From the NCBI GenBank assembly GCA_018340375.1, contig JAFFJZ010000025.1, positions 3,735,501 to 3,799,500 of the forward strand: a stretch of DNA of 64,000 bases, read 5' to 3'. A program made the position numbers and the translations under genes. Below, in pieces: positions 1 to 11,244 of this stretch (positions are counted from its first letter, which is position 1; each line of letters begins with the position of its first letter). Source of the DNA: Gonatopus flavifemur (lineage: Eukaryota > Arthropoda > Insecta > Hymenoptera > Dryinidae). The notes under the pieces were generated by a model. The model had not been told where the DNA came from, did no database searches, and saw nothing but the letters and a program-made list of their open reading frames with translations.

Positions 1-107
1 TCTCGGAAATTATGCGTCGAAGAGCATTGTGCAAAAGGACAAATCGTTTTAGAATTCCATCAGGAATCTACTCCCAAAAAAGAGTGCGCGAATTTTGAAT
101 CACCCTG
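1..107. mobile_element. Right end of a TA-flanked DNA transposon (truncated by window)
   Basis: The sequence ends in TTTTGAATCACCCTG followed by TA, the terminus style (CAGGGTG inward, TA target) of the Tc1/mariner/IS630 elements elsewhere in the window. It interrupts a LINE reverse-transcriptase fragment that resumes directly afterwards. The rest of the element lies outside the window, so its family is not assigned. Confidence 0.5.
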
Positions 108-480
108 TATACACAGACTTTTTTAACTCTAGACCTTTCTCTCCTACTGTTCTGAGTGCTAATATTGCTTCCCGCGTTTCCCTATTTTTCCTAGAACCGA
201 ACTGATCTTCTGCTAATCTACTCTCTATTTTATCCTTTATTCTTCTGTATATAATTTCTGTCGATATTTCAGTGGCATGTGAAGTTAAACTAATCGTTCT
301 GTAGTTCTCGCATTTTTCTGCTCCTTGTTTTTCCGCAATGGCGACAATTTTATTCTTCTGGAAATCTTTCGTCACTTCTCCTCTCCCGTACATGTCTCTG
401 ACTGATTCGAACAATGCGTCACGAGTTCTCTGACTGGAGGCTTTGATGAGGTCCGCACTTATTCCACCTGTTCCTGGCGA
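108..480 (-). pseudogene. Non-LTR retrotransposon reverse transcriptase fragment
   Basis: Read on the minus strand, this gives about 120 residues of reverse-transcriptase fingers/palm. The segments GGISADLIK, NYRTISL (family: YRPISL/YRTISL), then EDQFGSRKNRETREAIL (family: QFGFR...GTREAI) appear in the usual order. It is cut off before the catalytic FxDxxKAFD block. It is bounded by a TA-flanked element end at 107 and by another element at about 480, so it is a relic with no endonuclease and no YADD box. The order of motifs makes a LINE assignment secure; the clade is not. Confidence 0.75.
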
Positions 481-1240
481 AGTTGATGGAAAAGTTCCAC
501 TGCATTATGTGTGAAGCAACGCTCAACAAACAAATCAAAACAATAATAATTTCAGAGAAGGAATCGAACACAAAACCCAACAAATTTGACGTCCAAAACA
601 TTGTAAATGACTGTAATTCAATGTTTTGGGGACGTTGAGCGTTGCTTTACACATAATGCAGTAGAACTTTCTCATCAACCTCATTTCCCACCGTTTCCAT
701 CCTCAAGCATTTAGGAAGAATGTTTCAAACAAAACTTCCTCATTTTTTCGCGTAGAATCATGATATGCGATAAAAAGTAAGAGTTTCCATTTGGAAAATT
801 GAAGTTGACCTCATTTTCATCGACCACAGCGCCATCTACTATGGAACTGATATCGCGGTTGTGTCGTCCTCTCTCTTGAGAACAACATTCGAATGAGATA
901 TTCCGGCTCTTGGATGCATTCCACAAGATATCCGCATATTGTTTCATAGACTTCATTTGTCATCGATTGTGATGCCATCTTCAAAAATTTAGAAAAACGT
1001 TTCAAGCGAAAGTTACTCAGTTTCTTGCGTAGAATCAAGATATGCAATGAAAAGTGGGGGTTCCCGTTTGAAAAAATGATGTTGACTCCATTTTAATCGA
1101 TCATAACGCCATCTATGATGGAACTGATATCGTAGTTTTGTGACCCCCTTTTTGTATAACAACTTTGGTATGAAGTACTTTTGGTTCAAGATGCATGTTT
1201 TTGAGATATTTGCATTCAAAGATTAAAATGGGACACCCTG
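480..1240. mobile_element. Truncated copy (right half) of the CAGGGTGTCCC element
   Basis: This matches the right half of the complete element at 33950-35812, including the segment with GCATTATGTGTGAAGCAACG and the terminus ending GGGACACCCTG followed by TA. The left half is missing at the junction with the LINE fragment. The internal block at about 498-660 is itself an imperfect inverted repeat. No coding capacity was recognised. Confidence 0.7.
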
Positions 1241-1278
1241 TACATGTATAAGAATGTATGTCTGAAAAGTTGCATATA

Positions 1279-1845
1279 CAGGGTGGTCCATTTGAAGTGA
1301 TATAGTCAAATATTTCGGAAACTAGTGAAGATGGAAAAAAAACGTTCCAAGTAAAAAGTTCGGGGTTCCAAGGGGGAAGTATGATGCTGACCTTGAGAAA
1401 CCCCTCAGAGGGCATTTTTAAGGTCATTCAGGGGTCAAGATGGTTTTTTGGAAGGCACTCCCATTTTTTCATCATGGCATGGGGAAGCTGGTTTCAAACC
1501 CTTTACGAAACACGAGTCATGGACCCCTTTCCGGCCATTGGGGTGCAAGGTATGGACCGTCGAAGTTATTGATGAACTACTCTCAGCGCTACCCAGGAAC
1601 AACGACGTGGACGTGGTAGTTCTCTGTTCCCTCCGGAGTGCTTGATTATCGTGAATCCCCTTGCCTCTCACATGAGGGGTACTTGATGCTGTTACAGTAA
1701 TTGCTCGAAGTTACCCCCTTCTGCCTGGATAGATAATCCTGGTATGTTGGCACAAACAGTGCGGATGCGATTGATCATGTCCTCCCTCATTTACAAAAAA
1801 ACTTCCAAATTTTTTTGGTGAATCTACAAAGAAATTTTCTCCATA
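1279..1845. mobile_element. Truncated left end of the rosa/IS630-type transposon
   Basis: It begins CAGGGTGGTCCATTTGAAGT after a TA and is similar to the left terminal region of the 40490-43057 element throughout. That includes the stretch which is an inverted copy of the transposase 3' coding end (about 1700-1790). It stops at about 1845, where unrelated sequence begins. No transposase remains in this copy. Confidence 0.75.
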
Positions 1846-2098
1846 CCTCAGTCGAAAGTACGTATCTCCGGCATCGATTTCGAAGCAGCAAGATCAGGAT
1901 TTGTGCATACGTAGGACTAAAAGCACGCCCTCTATAACAGCGGGAGGAATAATACATCGTCGCACACATCGATATATGAGACTGCCGCGCCGCAGCTGCT
2001 ACCAGCCAGTAGTTGCTCACCGCTGTAACTCGTATGTTTACGTAAAACCTCAAAATTTATGTCTTTTTACGTGTCAATGAATATAAGTTGAGGAAAAG
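1846..2098. other. Unassigned sequence upstream of the Crypton gene
   Basis: This is less AT-rich than most of the window and contains the GC-rich patch at 1980-2000. It could be the 5' part of the Crypton element, but I see no terminal repeat or core promoter motif I would defend. Confidence 0.4.
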
Positions 2099-3648
2099 AT
2101 GAACGGAACATTCTCATCTGATGAATCCATAGACGAGGAAGAGGTGTTGAGAGACTTTGATGCAGAAGCACAATTGATCATAGAGACAGGAACGTTACCG
2201 AAGAAATCTGCAGACGGGTACAAATTAGTCCACGAAAACTACAAGAAATGGCAGTTGGAACATCAAAGTTCTCTGTCAAACTCGGAAGAAAGCAACTTAG
2301 TTGTGTGCTTTAAAGATGTAAGCAAAAAGTTGAAAGCTTCAACTTTATGAAGCATCTGGTCAATGTTGAAAGAAAAATTGAATACAAGAGATAATGTTGA
2401 CATTACTAAATTCCAAAATCTGAAGAGCTTAATTAAGAATAATTGTAAAGGTTACAAGCCGAAACAATCTTCGGTGTTCAAGTGGGATGATATAATCAAA
2501 TTTATAAATAACACATCAGACTATATACATTCAATTTCTGAGGTGAGTATTTATATTTTCTTTCATCAATTACTCAATCAAACCATATTCTTATTTTTAT
2601 AATAATTCAAGGTTATCCTCATATTTCGCATTTGTGGGGCTCTTAGATGTGATGAACTCACTAAACTGAAAATGCAAGATATAGAAGATCTTGGTAACAG
2701 ATATCTTATCTCAATCAACAATACAAAAAATGATAAGCCATGCCAATTCATAATTGGATAACTTTTTTATGGAAAACTCAAGCAGTACGCTTTGATGAGA
2801 TTGAATGAATCATTTACTGATAGATTTTTGATCCAGTATCATAATGGAAAATGTGAACGTCAAGTCATTGGGAGGAATAAAATTGGAGGAATACCTCAAT
2901 TCATAGCTTCATATTCAAAGTTACCAAATCCGAAACTATATACTGGGCATTGTTTTCGCAGAACCGCAGCAACCCTTTTATCGGATTCAGGTGCAAACAT
3001 TACCATGCTCAAACAATTGGGAGGTTGGAAATCAACTAATATAGCTCGAGGTGAGTCTTTTATTTATTCAATTAGATCATAAATGATGTCTGTTATTTGC
3101 AAATAATTCGATTGAATTCGAATTCAATTCTCTATGAGATATCCGAATAATATTTGTTTTGTATTTTATAAGTATCTTGTTTATGAATAACTTATTCATT
3201 TATAGGTTATGTAGAAAATTCGATGAAAAATAGGCAAAGAATTCACGAAAGCATAACCCATGCAGCTGTCACCGATACTCAATCTCATTCACAACCATCG
3301 ACTAGTAACGAATGTTCAACTGAAACAATCATTGCAAATAACGATAAAAAGCCTACATACGCAGAAGAGAATTCTAATAATTTTTCTGATGATTTTGAAT
3401 TAAATGATAGGGATCTAGCTGCAATTAATCAATCAGATCGATCGAAAGTAGCTATGTCAACAGCAGCTTCTATTACAGCGAAGAAAAACAAAAAAATACT
3501 TTCAACTTGTAATAGACAACTAAGACCACCTACAAATTTTACAACAGAACCACCAGTTTTACTTCCCTTCGAAAAACCGGAAAATAAACCAGCATTGACA
3601 AAAAATGAAGTCATGGGAGCTGAAACTGATGCAAGTAGACAAAAATAA
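2099..3648 (+). pseudogene. Crypton-type tyrosine recombinase, three exons, two in-frame stops
   Basis: Exons are 2099-2542, 2612-3050 and 3206-3648, with introns GTGAGT...CAAG and GTGAGT...TATAG; codon phases match at both junctions. The tyrosine-recombinase catalytic set is visible. The first Arg lies in GALRCDEL (exon 2), H-x-x-R in GHCFRRT, the Trp that often replaces His in GGWKS, and the nucleophilic Tyr in YVENS just after the second intron. An acidic N-terminus and a core-binding-like region (KSADGYKLVHENYKKW) precede them, followed by a low-complexity tail. Such proteins excise and integrate circular DNA without a DDE nuclease. TGA at 2348-2350 (where relatives have Trp) and TAA at 2759-2761 break the frame, so this copy looks dead although the catalytic residues remain. 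The ATG at 2099 is the first in frame. A domesticated relative is possible but less likely with two stops. Confidence 0.8.
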
Positions 3649-4079
3649 AAAAATCCAGCCCTTAACAACAATTCATGTGACAAGTATGAAAACTGCGTGT
3701 TTCATGCGAATATTATGAACAATTTTAATTACTCATGTGGGTGATTCCGTTCTAACGGATACATTTTTGATTCAAAATTTTTCACCTCTGTAACCAAATT
3801 TTTTTGGTTTTTTCATGCATGTTTTCATTCTATGCTATAGTGAGAAAGGAAGTGCAAAAGGATTGTACTACAACTACGAAATATCGGGAATTGGAATGAA
3901 TCTTCAAATTTGTCCTGCCACGGGACCAGGGTTGGCATCTGTGGGTCCAACCCAATTGGACCCAGTGGGTTTTTTTGGGTGGGTACGGATTGAAAAAACC
4001 CTCAAACACCCACATGGTGCTCAATTGAATGGTTATTTTATACAATGTATTTTTCCATGTTGTTCTTCTTTCTAAATTT

Positions 4080-5110
4080 GAATCAGTAGAATTTCATTGA
4101 TTCTACAGTTATAAGTATCCCACTGGATAGAATTGGATGAATTTTACTACGTTATCAATTAATACTCACTATTTAGTGAGTGAAAGCTTACCTAAAGCTC
4201 GAAATGATGATTGATCGAAATGAGTCATATTTCATTGGGAAACTCAACACCGAAAAAAATAATGTATTTGATCGAATGAACTGAAATTAGTTGTGAAAAT
4301 GAGTTCCGAGTAATAAAAGAATAGAAGCCGGTAATAAAAGCTGTAGTAAAGGCAACTTCAAATTAGTAACAGCAACTAAAGTCAGAGAAATTAAATTTGA
4401 ATTTAGTTGAGCCAATGCCCGTTTTAGTTATCCAAATATCAACAACTGTATCTAGTTTCTGGAACTAATTTGGAGTAAGGGTAACTACTAATTTTTTTCG
4501 GTGAATGGATATTCACCAATGCAGTGCATCGGAGTGAAATACTAATAATCGCGATCCAGTGGAATCCCACTGATCTAAATACAGGAAGTTATTTAATTGA
4601 GATTTGTTCAAATGTTGCTCGAATACCGTTGAAAGACTTATTCATTAAAGTTTGATTTTTTTTATGAAAATGAATCCGTGAAAATTGCCGAGAACTTTTC
4701 ATGCATATGTGGTACGACTAGCCATTGTTTTGGATCGTCGTTTTGTATTCTCGAAGCCTTCCAAAGCATTGCCTAGCCAGATTATAAACGCTTGAGGAAT
4801 GTTGAAAAATTTCAAAAAACAAGTTTCCACTAAAACCACACCTCCACTTATTAGTCAATAGAATGTGATAACTTCCTTCAAGTATAGAAAAATATGGGAG
4901 ATAAACATCAATAATCAAAAATGAATTCAATGGAAAACAATTTGTACAATGTAGATTTTAATTATAACGAGACAGCATTTAATATGATTCAATAAAATAG
5001 CATAAAATTATAATTTGAATATGAATGTTCATATTTCGGTACAAATACAACGGTACATATTCATTCTTAATTTCTACATAATAAATGAGTTTGATAACTC
5101 TATTTGTTTA
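4080..5110. other. Interior of the hAT-like element, no gene seen
   Basis: AT-rich sequence without a convincing reading frame. The longest frames are short and match nothing I recognise. The same holds for 5640-6320, apart from scattered homopolymers. Confidence 0.5.
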
Positions 5111-5119
5111 TTTTTTATA

Positions 5120-5361
5120 CACTGAGGGAAGAAATTCATTGGGACAAAAAAATATTACATCCAATGGTATCTATAAAATATTTCTTGAGATCAATGAAAT
5201 TTTACTCCAATGGATGAAATGGTTTTTCAGTTGATGAAATACTTCATGCGCTCAAAAACCATTTCATTCGTTCGAATAATATTCAATTGGTTCAAAGAAA
5301 TATTTCATAGATACCATTGGATGAAATATTTTCTTGCCTCAATGACTTTTTCCCCTCAGTG
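5120..5361. mobile_element. Palindromic MITE A (CACTGAGGG ends, TA duplication)
   Basis: A 242-bp inverted repeat starting CACTGAGGGAAGAAATTCAT and ending with the imperfect inverse CCCCTCAGTG, flanked by TA at 5118-5119 and 5362-5363. It is non-coding. TA flanks point to mobilisation by a Tc1/mariner-type transposase. Confidence 0.7.
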
Positions 5362-5419
5362 TACTTATATGGGGTTTTTGTATTTTTTTTATTCAAAAAA
5401 AATATCACAATAAAAATTA

Positions 5420-5629
5420 GGGTGAACTACCTAGTAAATGAACGATGGCCTAATGGAATAAAGATTCATAAAAGAAGTAACTATTAAAAATTCCTACTAC
5501 GTTAAAATAATTCGGTTGTTTTCAAAATAGTAACAACTTCTTACGAAAACAATCAAATTACTTTAATGTAGCAGAAATTTTTAATAATTACTTCTTTCAT
5601 ACATCGTTCATCTACTGGGTAGTTCACCC
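5420..5629. mobile_element. Palindromic MITE B (GGGTGAACTACC ends, TA duplication)
   Basis: A 210-bp element running from GGGTGAACTACC to GGTAGTTCACCC with TA on both sides. Its arms are complementary along most of their length, including CGATG and GAAGTAA blocks. Non-coding. Confidence 0.7.
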
Positions 5630-6327
5630 TATTTTAGAAAGTCTTAGTTGTAGTTAATCATCGTGTTGTTCATTTCGATAAAATTTATATAGTTTAACTA
5701 ATTTAGTGGCCCTTTCTGGAACTAGTCTATTCCTCAGACTATTCTAAATATGCCCGAATGAAGGAAAAATTTTTTCAATCCCAGCACTGCTAGGTGGACA
5801 CCTTAACAATTTGGCAAAAAACATGCAAAACCACTTGGTAGATTGTTTTGATGTACAGTGTGGTCTTGCATCAGAATTAGAATGGACACAAAATACAAGG
5901 ATTTGTAACGTCCAATTTTAATTGTGGCGATGCTGATCGAATTGCAGTAAAGTGCGTTAACGGTTGGAGTAAATTGCACTTGGAAATTTCACTAGTTTCA
6001 AACTTGATTTCAGCTCATGTAAACACAAATCTTGGTCCAATTTGAATCTGATCGAGGCCCAACCTTGGAAGCTCAGGCCAAAGTCGAACAAAAATTGATC
6101 CCAGATTGCTGCTCACATGAGAGATTATATGAGAAGTAACTTTTTAGTTTAGTTGGTATTTCTTGGTGACAATATAAAGTGAAATGGAATATGGTAGGGA
6201 GTCTTTTGGCAGAATCGACATGATCTTACAATTACTAGTCGCTCTCAGAGAACACTAGGGAATGACTAGCGGTGGTCAAATCATGTTCATTCGGCCAAAA
6301 GATCCCTCACCATGGAATATACATATA

Positions 6328-6697
6328 CACGGAGAAAAAGGAATTCGCTGTGGCAGCGAAATCTACTTTTGCTGGGTTCCTTTTGCCAGAACAGCAAATT
6401 TTTTGCTGTGCCAACAAACTATTTGCTGTTCCAGCAATCTTGTTAGCTGCGATAGCGAATTTTTAGCTGTGGCAGCGAAAAATGTTTGCTATCCCAGAAA
6501 AATTTGTTTGCTATTCTGTATATAATACTGAAAATTTGCTGGCGGAGCAAACATTTTTTGCTGCCACAGCTGAAAAATCGCTGTCGTAGCTAACACGATT
6601 GCTGTTATAACAAATTTTTAGCTAGGTCAGCAAAAAATTTTGCTATTCTATATATAATACCTCGATTTTCTGCGTCAGCAAATTTTTTCTCTCCGTG
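6328..6697. mobile_element. MITE C (CACGGAGAAAAA ends) with internal TTTGCTG repeats
   Basis: It starts CACGGAGAAAAA and ends TTTTTTCTCTCCGTG, with TA at 6326-6327 and 6698-6699. The interior is built from many degenerate direct and inverted copies of a motif like TTTGCTGTNNCAGCAA, so each short unit can also fold on itself. Non-coding. Confidence 0.65.
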
Positions 6698-6715
6698 TAT
6701 AAATATATTATTCTA

Positions 6716-7129
6716 CACTGAGAGAAGAACGATTTGGAGGTTCAGTAAATAGTATTATATTTGATCGATAAATCTGAATATTACTGAACTTTCAGTGATG
6801 TTTCACGAAGTTTCAAGAAACATTACTGAACTTTTGCTTTACATTCCTCAGTGTTCTACAATCGTTATTATAGAATACAATATTCATAACCAAATTTGCT
6901 GTGTAACACTCAATTACTAGACGTTTAGGAATTGAGTGACACACAGCGAATTTGGTCGTGAATATTGTATTATATAATAACGATTGTAGAACACTGAGTA
7001 ATGTAAAGCAAAAGTTCAGTAATGTTTCTTGAAATTTCGTGAAACATCGCTGAAAGTTCAGTAATATTCAGATTTATCGATCAAATATAATACTATTTAC
7101 TGAACCTCCAAATCGCTCTTCTCTCAGTG
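6716..7129. mobile_element. Near-perfect palindromic MITE D (CACTGAGAG ends)
   Basis: A 414-bp inverted repeat with arms of about 200 bp that match almost base for base. It starts CACTGAGAGAAGAACGATTT and has TA flanks (6714-6715, 7130-7131). The centre lies near 6918. The near-identity of the arms suggests recent origin or ongoing arm correction. Confidence 0.8.
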
Positions 7130-7222
7130 TATGTCATCATATACGAAAAATGATAACATAGTACGATAAAAATGAAGATTAGTAGGTCATACTAAGAATC
7201 ATCAGAGAAAACCAATGCCAAT

Positions 7223-7369
7223 CAGCATTACCAGTATTCCCTAGAAAAATCTTCAGCATCTGATGATTGGTCATTTCTTGCACAACTGGCCAATCATATT
7301 TTCAATTTGGAAAGAAATGACCAATGACAAAAAATCTGAAGATTTTCCTAGGAAATACTGGCATCACTG
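7223..7369. mobile_element. 147-bp MITE E with perfect 8-bp target duplication
   Basis: Flanked on both sides by ATGCCAAT (7215-7222 and 7370-7377). Read inward, the right terminus is CAGTGATGCCAGTATTT, close to the terminus of the giant foldback at 53444 (CAGTGGTGCCAGCATTT). Arms are complementary over roughly 60 bp. The 8-bp duplication indicates a hAT- or P-type mobiliser. Confidence 0.75.
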
Positions 7370-7466
7370 ATGCCAATTTGATAAAACCCGAAAAAAACCC
7401 GAAAAAACCTGATTGTACCCAGTGGGGCGGGTTTTAAAGAAAAAACCCGGGTTTTTTCCAACCCTG

Positions 7467-10400
7467 CACGGTACTGACTCATCTGTACACGGTACTGACA
7501 TAAATTATATTTGGCTGACATTCTTTAGAAAAATTAATCCATTTATTTACGAATTGTGTTGGAACATTCTTACACTCTTCATATTGATTATTTAACATTA
7601 CAATAATCAATAGTAACAATATTGAGAACAAAAAATACATTATAATTCATATAAAACGTGAATAAACTCAAATATAACATTTAGTTTAATAAAATTGAAT
7701 CAATTACAATTACGTTTTTGGTTTCGATCACAATATTTTTTTAATCCTTAAACTTCTATGTAATGGCATTGACTGACAATTTTTCAAGCCATCAACAGCA
7801 ACGTTCTCTTGAACAGATTGTATGATTTTAGTTGGCTTCAACGGTTTTATAACTCCTCTCATTGAATCCTTCAATTCTTTTTTTTGCTTCGTCATTTTAT
7901 TGTTTATTCTTCTGGCCTTATCATTGACAGAATAATCAAGTTCTCCCATCAAAAAGTGTCTGCACCCATCCTGAACAGAGCAACCAAAGCAACTTAGGGA
8001 ATTGAATAAGATACGATTGTGCTTCAATTTATTCCATTTATATTGATGAACTTTCATGGTACCTACGAAAGATTTAAAATCTTTGGGTAATGTTGCATTA
8101 ATATTCAGTATTCCCTCTTCTGTAACAAAATCAATATGGACAGATCCAACACGATCACGTAAAACCGACAGCAAAGAATCGAAATTTGATATGTCAGTGC
8201 CGTATTTTACTTGATCATCTGCTAATTTTTCAATGTAACCTCCTATTCCATCAGCTGAACTTTTTCCATGACCAGCCTCACTGAAGTTATACGTTATATT
8301 TTCTAATTGAGTATAGCACTGAGGTAAGTATTGTGTTATAAGATAAAACATTTTTTTGTTGCGGTACTGTGTCGTTGGACCATCACTCATTATATGCAAT
8401 GTTTTAATATCTGGATTTGGCATAAGATAAACGTCGAGTATTCTTTTAATGTGAACAATGATAGCAGAAGGGTCATGTCTAAGTGATTTTGATAAGGTGG
8501 CGAAGCCTTGGGAAAAATTTGAAGTATAAACCATGCCAGTATGTGAAGTACATTGAACTCTACTGGCGCCAAAGTGGACTGACTGAACTTCGGTTCCATA
8601 TTTACATGAATAGTTTTCACTGAAGTCAATAAGTAATCTCAACTGATCGCTTTCTAATGACTGAGTTAGTTTCTTCATCGAGTTATTTTGATGAGTGATT
8701 CTGTATTCATGGGCTATAAACAAATTTAAGTGTTGAAAATGATCAATCGCTTGTCCTACCGTGCATTCAATTTTTTTCTTAGAAGTGATTTTAACATTTA
8801 TCGGCTTTTTTGTTTTCTCAATTATTCTTTGTTCTGAAGACACTTCCCATTTCATGTAGAACATTTTATCATTAGAATTAGCATTTTGTGAATTGAATTC
8901 TAATTTTCTAAGCTTACATTTTTCACATGTTCGTGATAGACATAACTCAGAATTACTATTGCATAACAGATTGTTGAGAATTTATAAGAAGTATTTTCTG
9001 TCAACAACTTGAAACTGTGAAAAGCTTGAATCAACAAAGAGAAATTTTCATGAGTAAAACACGCACATGTATTCCGATCTGTTACTTTTGGTTCAATACA
9101 ATACTTTGGGCGGAAATTCGCGGATGTAGAGTAGCTTATGCGATAAGTACTTTGCGAACAAAATTTAGCATGTAAATCTTCAATAGTTGCATTCATATAG
9201 CGCTTGCTTATTTGTTTACCATTTATGTTAATACAAGCTTTTTTTATCAGGGATAACTTTACTATTTCGTTCATAAAAACGTGTCACTTGATCTTGAATG
9301 AAAATTTGATTCATTTTCTTGTTCCTAACATATTGTAATGGATCTTCACTTCTGTAAAGTTTTGAAGTAATAACAGGTGCAATGTTTTTTCTGACCACAG
9401 ATAATTGACGATATTTTTTTACAATTTTCCCACTTATTGCCCTACCCAATATTTGCTTAAATTTTAAACTTTTTGAATCTCGATGAGATGACTTTAATTG
9501 CTGAACCAAAACTTTGTGGAATAACAATATTTTACGGACTTGAGGGTCAATTTTTTTACCTTCCAACAGCTTCTCAACTTCAGATTTTGGTGATGTGGAT
9601 TCAGACTTCTTAGCTTGTAACCGTTGCAATTTTCTATTCAACCTGTTAATTTTCATTTCGAGAGTTTTATTGGTACTGATTAATTCATTGTTTTTTTCTG
9701 AAACATTGTCGTAAATTTTTTTGTATTCGTTTCTTTCCTAACCTCACTTGCTTCAATTCATTATCATTATGATTATTATCTGAGGGTCTAATGTTTTCTC
9801 ATTCAATTAGCTGTCTTTGTCGCGCCCGAGAATTCTTTTTCCACAAATTTTGTTGTTTACGACGTGCTCGCTTGTCTTGATCGGGCAATTCTTGTATCAG
9901 TTTTAATTTCCCATCTTTTTTCCTTATTGCATTCCTTGCTGTTTCTTTTTGACAGTAATTTTCATACACCACTGGATCATCTCGTATTTTTTGTCTTCTC
10001 AATTTTTCCGCATTACGTTTTTGCTCTTAACGTTTTTTTATCACATTAGTATCAAGCTTCATTTTGGATTTGACTTTTTTTTTCAACGGTAATTGCTGAT
10101 TGATAAGATTCGTTTTGTTCATAATCTCAGCCGATTTCCTCGTACGCAGTATTGGAGCCATCTTAAACAAAAAAAATGAACACTGATGATTAGAATAATT
10201 TTATCAATGATCAGGGATATTTTTACTCTTTTCTGCCACGGTACTGACAGCCATGGTACTGACATTCTGAGTTCAAACAACTCATGCAATTGTTTGGTTA
10301 TGAATTTCGAAATTCCCAAATAAAGTATACTTCAGGTCAGTAATTAGTATGAAAATTCATTATTCCCAATGAAGAAAAATCGGTACTTCATTTACTTCAC

Positions 10401-10805
10401 CAATGCCACGGTACTGACAAGTAAATTTATGACATAGGTTTTTAAAAATTGAGTTCTAATTTGCCGCAAGCTGATTGCACCTTTTCACACGCGTGATGTT
10501 GAGAAACATTACCCAGTTGACGTACTTCCAACATGATTGAATAGTAGTTTCATCAATCTCGGAGTAGATGGTGCGCGAGTTATCTAAATTCAAAGCCAAA
10601 AATTTGCTCCAATTCGAAGACACAAGTTGAAAGGTTGTAATCCTATGTTACACTGATATTCTCAAGGAGAACTTTTGAATTTCTTCCACGCTCAATTATA
10701 TAAATTGAAAACTCATACTCCCTTATTTGGAATTATATATTTCGACTGGAATAATAACCAATTTAGAGGTAAATCTGGAGGTGGGACATGACACGGTACT
10801 AACAT
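7467..10805. repeat. Dispersed CACGGTACTGACA subterminal motifs
   Basis: Copies or near copies of CACGGTACTGAC occur at about 7467, 7488, 10238, 10253 (ATGGTACTGACA), 10409 and 10793 (ACGGTACTAACA). The hAT-like insertion at 3927 landed in the same motif, whose partner half is CACGGGAC at 3919. They cluster towards the ends of the 3739-10982 element, outside its gene. That is where transposase-binding repeats often lie; binding is inference. Confidence 0.6.
7728..10161 (-). pseudogene. Decayed DDE-like transposase gene, family unclassified
   Basis: The ATG at 10161 opens a basic N-terminus, and RDDPVVYENYCQKE belongs to a repeated arginine/lysine-rich start known in related insect and cnidarian TE proteins. 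Downstream come a coiled-coil segment, a cysteine/histidine part (TCACFTHEN, then CEKCK) and the catalytic-like core: LIDFSENY, TGMVY, MSDGPTTQYRNK, EAGHGKSSADGIGG, then GTMKVHQ. The conserved Asp in DFSENY and SDG, with the HGK block, suggest an RNase-H-like nuclease. Stops at 10027-10029 and 9799-9801, and probable frameshifts near 9730, 9245 and 8985, indicate decay; the last 378 codons are open. A second, divergent member lies at 25594-27793. The reading order is secure, the superfamily name is not. Confidence 0.7.
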
Positions 10806-10986
10806 TTTAGTAAGATATTACAGGTTTTCTTTCGATGATCACCAAAATATACATGAATACTAATGAATTATGTTACTGAGAATTGTATTGATACGGAAAA
10901 TCGATCAGTCGATTGCTTATGGATGACTAGTGAGAGCACAGAATGCAGGACATGGAAAATCACAGTTAGAACGGAATCACCCATGT

Positions 10987-11205
10987 ATCGATCATGAAAA
11001 CGCTTAAAGGGAGAATAACATGCAATAAAAGGGCTGTGCAATAAATAGTACGATAATTTTAGACTATAATTATTCCGTAATCAATTATATAATTGTGTTC
11101 CCTTATAACATAAAAATAAAGATACGTTCATAAATGTAAGTGAGAGATTTGATGCATTCATTTATTTCCGCATAGAAAGAGAGGGAGAGAGAGAAAGAGA
11201 GAGAT

Positions 11206-11244
<39 letters not shown>

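Larger units (their letters stand above)
3927..7466. mobile_element. hAT-like non-autonomous element carrying five MITEs
   Basis: It starts CAGGGTTGG and ends CCAACCCTG, flanked by CACGGGAC (3919-3926) and CACGGTAC (7467-7474), an 8-bp duplication with one mismatch. Ends rich in GGGT/ACCC runs are further inverted matches. No transposase frame is present. Its interior holds nested MITEs at 5120-5361, 5420-5629, 6328-6697, 6716-7129 and 7223-7369. An 8-bp duplication with CAGGG ends suits the hAT superfamily. Confidence 0.65.
3739..10982 (-). mobile_element. 7.2-kb DNA transposon, GGGTGATTCCGTTCTAAC termini, ATGT duplication
   Basis: The left end GGGTGATTCCGTTCTAAC is matched by its exact inverse at 10965-10982, and both ends are flanked by ATGT (3735-3738 and 10983-10986). 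It contains a decayed DDE-like gene on the minus strand (7728-10161). A 3.5-kb hAT-like element lies inside it (3927-7466). Without that insertion it would be about 3.7 kb. A 4-bp duplication is compatible with superfamilies such as Sola, but I have no decisive classifier. Confidence 0.75.
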
